Assembly (NCBI GenBank): GCA_046497075.1
Contig: JAWOGF010000087.1
Location: forward strand, 1 to 9,998
Direction: 5' to 3'
Source of the DNA: Saliniplasma sp046497075
GTDB lineage: Archaea > Thermoplasmatota > Thermoplasmata > Halarchaeoplasmatales > Halarchaeoplasmataceae
Length of the DNA stretch: 9,998 nucleotides
The notes under the pieces are model-generated. The model saw only the letters and a list, made by a program, of their open reading frames with translations, had not been told where the DNA came from and ran no database searches. Position numbers and translations under genes: made by a program. This document shows positions 8,901 through 9,998 of the stretch, in pieces. How positions within the stretch are numbered: the stretch's first letter is position 1; every line of letters begins with the position of its first letter.

Positions 8901-8952
8901 TATAATTATTAAGATGTAAAAGGATCCTTTCAATAACTGTGCATATTCTCAT
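5944..8952 (-). CDS. wHTH-STAND ATPase-TPR transcriptional regulator
   Basis: 1002-residue cytoplasmic protein. Residues 1-85 form a winged helix-turn-helix (HTH at 31-56 including GIADNLGISRAHVSREIRRL; basic wing HVKGLNKKRKVYFLS at 67-81). After a charged linker, FVGRE at 151-155 opens an AAA_16/STAND NTPase with Walker A G180-T187 (GEAGIGKT), Walker B LIVFLDD at 281-287 and the STAND-typical GNPLF at 385-389. Residues about 535-985 are TPR helices; the key small residue recurs exactly every 40 residues at 689, 729, 769, 809, 849, 889, 929 (Ser) and 969, as in LGN-like TPRs. In this family ligand or partner sensing by the TPRs gates ATP-dependent oligomerisation and DNA binding. It lies opposite in strand within a protease array, convergent with the upstream copy and divergent from the next, so local control of the proteases is a reasonable inference. 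Lys/Glu-rich and lower in GC than the protease gene. No frameshift. ATG 8952 has no ribosome binding site and may be leaderless. Confidence 0.9.
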   Translation of the reverse strand: MRICTVIERILLHLNNYKVKDKSFEVPYAVTQSGIADNLGISRAHVSREIRRLREEKKDIIKEDLRHVKGLNKKRKVYFLSSEGVKKVNEIKKGIKNEKIKIRLDEGIKEIELDDVDKYVDDPFPILKALKHIDDQKRLDLTEIKEKKDIFVGREDQIEKLKSMIDSVKKEGCKSIFISGEAGIGKTTLVNKLESYASKKGFEFLVGNSHFDSSDPYLPFKEAFERYSEEVDEEPLFGSIFLTSRSYNQESTSEKAFNAKRQSVFYESTKWVEDIASDNPLIVFLDDLQWADKATLRLLHYMIKRLGNSPEDSPILFIGSYRPEEVDQGHPLKDVIQRLSRTHLLKVLKLEPLSVIETKKIVQKMIGRKNIPDDFLKLLFEVTKGNPLFIKECVDDMSDSGIIKPESQEYPESKDDMNIPDMVRDVIERKIEKLDNLTVKILQLSSVMGEEVPFQLLNKVSSETMDIDEFELFEHIDTLVRTGIWFEKPNEEVFFYSHGLIQLTVYESILHNVRNRYHLKVAEVIEDEYKDCIEEYYFDLAFHYEKASRFQEAAKYYIKAGEKAEQIYAHEDALEMYKKVLRIIDQIPDSDIENFVILNKIATVYHLIGENIECREYLNRAFDEAKTIKEKSKVRYMLSKSFMKQSEYDKAMQEVEKGLKLLEGESVEKIKLLDRKGWIFFRTGKYDKAEEIFRELETLSKRLDDKEGIAQTLHSIGSVLVQKSRYKEAFDYLTKCISIRKKLGDKKGLSSTYNNIGLTKLHLGELDEALEYYIKSKEIGEEIGDVYMIINPLNNIGSIYVKKGEMDKALSSYQKGLEKCEMIENENTKSIILGNIGNYYLEKGDLDKALDHINKSMDISREINNLYMILENYWNFSKLYLIKEELDEAERYIRKLKARAKEIDDTHKLAVGHRLEGTLHSKREDFEKSEEKFEKALETFQDLGDTEQIGKVFYEMGIMWKKRGELDKAKNSLRKAQSHFEEIGTDLLKKKAVDALKEVKKE

Positions 8953-8973
8953 TGGTGATTAGCAGTGAATATT

Positions 8974-8983
8974 CTTTATTAAA
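8974..8983 (-). promoter_or_regulatory. Candidate TATA box of the regulator gene; leaderless mRNA likely
   Basis: On the minus strand this reads TTTAATAAAG, centred about 26-27 bp before the ATG at 8952. Archaeal transcription starts about 25 bp after the TATA box, so the mRNA would begin at or next to the A of the start codon. That agrees with the absence of any Shine-Dalgarno in the preceding AATCACC. Only the position and sequence support this. Confidence 0.45.
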
Positions 8984-8993
8984 TTCTTTTCCT

Positions 8994-9007
8994 TGTATAT
9001 CTACAAC
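8994..9007 (+). promoter_or_regulatory. Third copy of the shared operator-like element, upstream of the regulator
   Basis: TGTATATCTACAAC matches TGTACATGTACAAC (9448-9461) at 12 of 14 positions. It lies 42-55 bp before the regulator's start codon and just upstream of its candidate TATA box. The orientation is inverted relative to the regulator gene, which matters little for a near-palindrome. Autoregulation is an inference. Confidence 0.4.
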
Positions 9008-9011
9008 GAAG

Positions 9012-9019
9012 TTTTAAGA
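9012..9019 (+). promoter_or_regulatory. Weak TATA-like element for a structured RNA
   Basis: TTTTAAGA, preceded by CGAAG, lies about 25 bp before 9041, just ahead of the first helix of the predicted RNA at 9047. The spacing is right, but the sequence is only loosely TATA-like in AT-rich DNA. Confidence 0.2.
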
Positions 9020-9046
9020 ATAACTTAAGGTTTCTGGGATATGCAT

Positions 9047-9181
9047 ACCGTAAAAGGTCCCCTCTACCATGTCCAATTAACTTGGATATGTCTCCTCCTC
9101 AACCTACCCAATTTAGAGGGGTTTGGTGGAAAGCAGCTTGCCTATATGTATGGTTGTTTTCCACCAATATCTTTTTACGGT
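9047..9181 (+). ncRNA. Candidate structured RNA: compact three-way junction, family not recognised
   Basis: Helices seen by hand: P1 9047-9057 with 9171-9181 (ACCGTAAAAGG side, 11 bp); P2 9059-9066 with 9114-9121 (CCCCTCTA/TAGAGGGG, 8 bp); P3 9068-9076 with 9082-9090 (9 bp, 5-nt loop); P4 9123-9138 with 9152-9167 (16 bp, 13-nt loop). P1 encloses P2 and P4 with linkers of 1, 1 and 3 nt. The five wobble pairs (56-72 in P1, 71-87 in P3, 33-57, 36-54 and 38-52 in P4, last two digits of coordinates) are all G-U on the + strand; on the minus strand they would be A-C mismatches. A 23-nt G-less pyrimidine-rich stretch (9091-9113) stays unpaired. The RNA lies between divergent genes, and a T5 run at 9218-9222 could terminate it. 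It does not look like tRNA, SRP RNA, RNase P or a box C/D RNA. A DNA palindrome or a long leader are alternatives. Confidence 0.5.
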
Positions 9182-9372
9182 TTCTTCTCGATTATAGGTG
9201 GAGTAGAATCTATAAAGTTTTTAACTCACAGCTATAATCTACTAGTTTTTCAGATAGATATGAGGTGTTCAAAAGAGTGAAGGCTAATTCAATAATTTAC
9301 AATATGACTTATCAAAACCAATCAAAATCATGATCTGAGTCATTTGTAAGGATGTAATGATATTTCTCAACG
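9182..9372. other. Intergenic stretch with no gene recognised
   Basis: AT-rich sequence between the structured RNA candidate and the next promoter region. It contains an AGGTGGAG (9196-9203) that resembles a ribosome binding site but has no start codon behind it, a T5 run at 9218-9222, and the short palindrome ATCATGAT near 9328. The frame covering 9041-9280 is not considered coding. Confidence 0.5.
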
Positions 9373-9394
9373 ATTAGTTTCGAACATAACTAAT
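9373..9394 (+). repeat. Inverted repeat upstream of the next protease promoter
   Basis: ATTAGTT (9373-9379) and AACTAAT (9388-9394) form a perfect 7-bp stem with an 8-nt loop. It ends 56 bp before the shared element, against 64 bp for the stem-loop at 473-497, and flanking sequence shows weak similarity (TTCAAC/CTCAAC on the left side). Either a conserved structural element or an operator. Confidence 0.35.
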
Positions 9395-9439
9395 GGTTGA
9401 CAACTGAATGTCCATAATATAATGTGTAATAGGTCCACG

Positions 9440-9477
9440 AACAATGGTGTACATGTACAACTAGGGTATATGTACAT
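9440..9477 (+). promoter_or_regulatory. Operator cluster: 12-bp perfect palindrome plus second half-unit
   Basis: TGTACATGTACA at 9448-9459 is a perfect 12-bp palindrome, and ATGTACAT at 9470-9477 is a second palindrome 22 bp further on. The region can also be read as two direct units, AACAATGGTGTACATGTAC (9440-9458) and AACTAGGGTATATGTAC (9459-9475). The second contains the GGTATAT box conserved in the other copy, which could act as the TATA box with a leader near 38 nt. A different TATA-like sequence (TTATAG, 9485-9490) is also possible. Confidence 0.5.
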
Positions 9478-9521
9478 TCTTAACTTATAGCACTAATTGA
9501 GGAAATTCAAATAGTAATCAA

Positions 9522-9526
9522 GAGGT
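9522..9526 (+). promoter_or_regulatory. Ribosome binding site GAGGT of the downstream protease copy
   Basis: GAGGT ends six bases before ATG 9533 and sits at the same place in the alignment as GAGGTGG before ATG 684, confirming the start of both genes. Confidence 0.6.
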
Positions 9527-9532
9527 ATAAAC

Positions 9533-9998
9533 ATGAGTAAAAAGATAAGGTCAGGTATAGTGCTTGGTATCGTCCTATTATTAATGATGTCGATGTTTGT
9601 CGGGATGTCCATGGATCATTCCGAAGACGAAGAGGATGATATGGGTAACATGGAGATCGTATTGGTAAGAAGTTCCGACCAAAACGACCTAGAATTTTTA
9701 GAGACTCTAGGAGCGGATATTTTACATACTTACGAAACGTACACGCTCGTAGAGATAGATCCGGCTGAGATATCCCAGGCGGAGAGAAAGGATATCTCCA
9801 TCGATACGATGGAACATAGAACTACTTTAGAAGTTGGTTTCGGTCAGTATGAATTTGATATAGAAGACGGAGAACCGGAGATATCTGATGAGTTGAGGAT
9901 AGATGGTTACGAGTCCGATGAAAAAGGTCAATACCTGATTCATATGCTCGGACCAATAGCTCCGGAGTGGAGAACGCGGATCGAAGATCAAGGTGTAG
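9533..9998 (+). CDS. Subtilase paralogue, signal peptide and pro-region (3' truncated by window)
   Basis: The frame opens at ATG 9533 and runs off the right edge after 155 codons. Residues 1-28 are a signal peptide (MSKKIRSG, hydrophobic core, MFVGMSMD) like that of the protease at 684. Residues 95-155 match residues 90-150 of that protein at 57 of 61 positions (for example TTLEVGFGQYEFDIEDGEPE and GQYLIHMLGP), whereas the first 90 or so residues agree only at roughly half the positions. The catalytic domain lies beyond the window, so protease function is inferred from the paralogue. Leader and promoter elements are also homologous. It is divergent from the regulator gene, with 580 bp between the starts. 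Confidence 0.88.
   Translation, partial: MSKKIRSGIVLGIVLLLMMSMFVGMSMDHSEDEEDDMGNMEIVLVRSSDQNDLEFLETLGADILHTYETYTLVEIDPAEISQAERKDISIDTMEHRTTLEVGFGQYEFDIEDGEPEISDELRIDGYESDEKGQYLIHMLGPIAPEWRTRIEDQGV

Noticed and set aside
9047..9181. MITE or insertion-sequence remnant defined by the 11-bp terminal inverted repeat
   Set aside because: I see no target-site duplication (CAT on the left, TTC on the right). The interior has its own nested helices, and the mismatches are all of the G-U type, which favours an RNA.
9047..9181. tRNA or other standard RNA gene
   Set aside because: There is no CCA-compatible acceptor, T-loop GTTCGA or D-arm, and no SRP or RNase P signature motif.
9041..9280. 79-codon + strand frame over the structured RNA region
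   Set aside because: There is no ribosome binding site, the amino acid composition is unlike the neighbours, and the base-paired helices P1-P4 account for the sequence better.

Overview
The window looks archaeal, probably euryarchaeal and perhaps from the Thermoplasmata or a related uncultured lineage; this placement is inference from sequence style, not from a marker gene. Supporting points are promoters with TATA-box-like elements, GAGGTGG/GAGGT ribosome binding sites matching an archaeal 16S tail, frequent AGA/AGG/ATA codons, a winged-helix + STAND ATPase + TPR regulator of a type common in archaea, and large secreted beta-rich subtilases. The secreted protein is strongly Asp/Glu-rich while the cytoplasmic protein is Lys/Glu-rich, so a saline outside world with a non-halophilic cytoplasm is possible.

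Layout. 1-119 is the 3' end of a secreted protein whose C-terminus is homologous to that of the next gene. 120-683 is a 564-bp spacer holding a T-rich terminator, a possible 26-aa ORF, two stem-loops and the promoter region of the main gene. 684-5915 (+) encodes a 1743-aa secreted KP-43-like subtilisin with an intact catalytic triad, two tandem ~400-residue beta modules and a C-terminal domain built on two GWN-VS half repeats. 5944-8952 (-) encodes a 1002-aa wHTH-STAND-TPR regulator, convergent with the protease with only 28 bp between stops. 8953-9532 is a 580-bp divergent spacer with the regulator's promoter, a candidate structured RNA at 9047-9181 and the promoter of another protease copy. 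9533-9998 (+) is the 5' part of a further subtilase paralogue. The window is thus a slice of a tandem array of at least three related secreted proteins, two of them clear protease paralogues, interrupted by one regulator on the other strand.

Two observations go beyond routine annotation. First, 9047-9181 folds into a compact three-way junction (11-, 8+9- and 16-bp helices, junction linkers of 1, 1 and 3 nt). All five non-Watson-Crick pairs are G-U on the + strand, and a 23-nt G-less pyrimidine-rich stretch is left unpaired; I do not recognise it as a known family. Second, a near-palindromic element close to TGTACATGTACAAC occurs upstream of both protease starts and upstream of the regulator gene, suggesting one transcription factor, possibly the STAND protein itself, controls the array and its own gene. 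Both are hypotheses from reading the sequence and need comparative or expression data.
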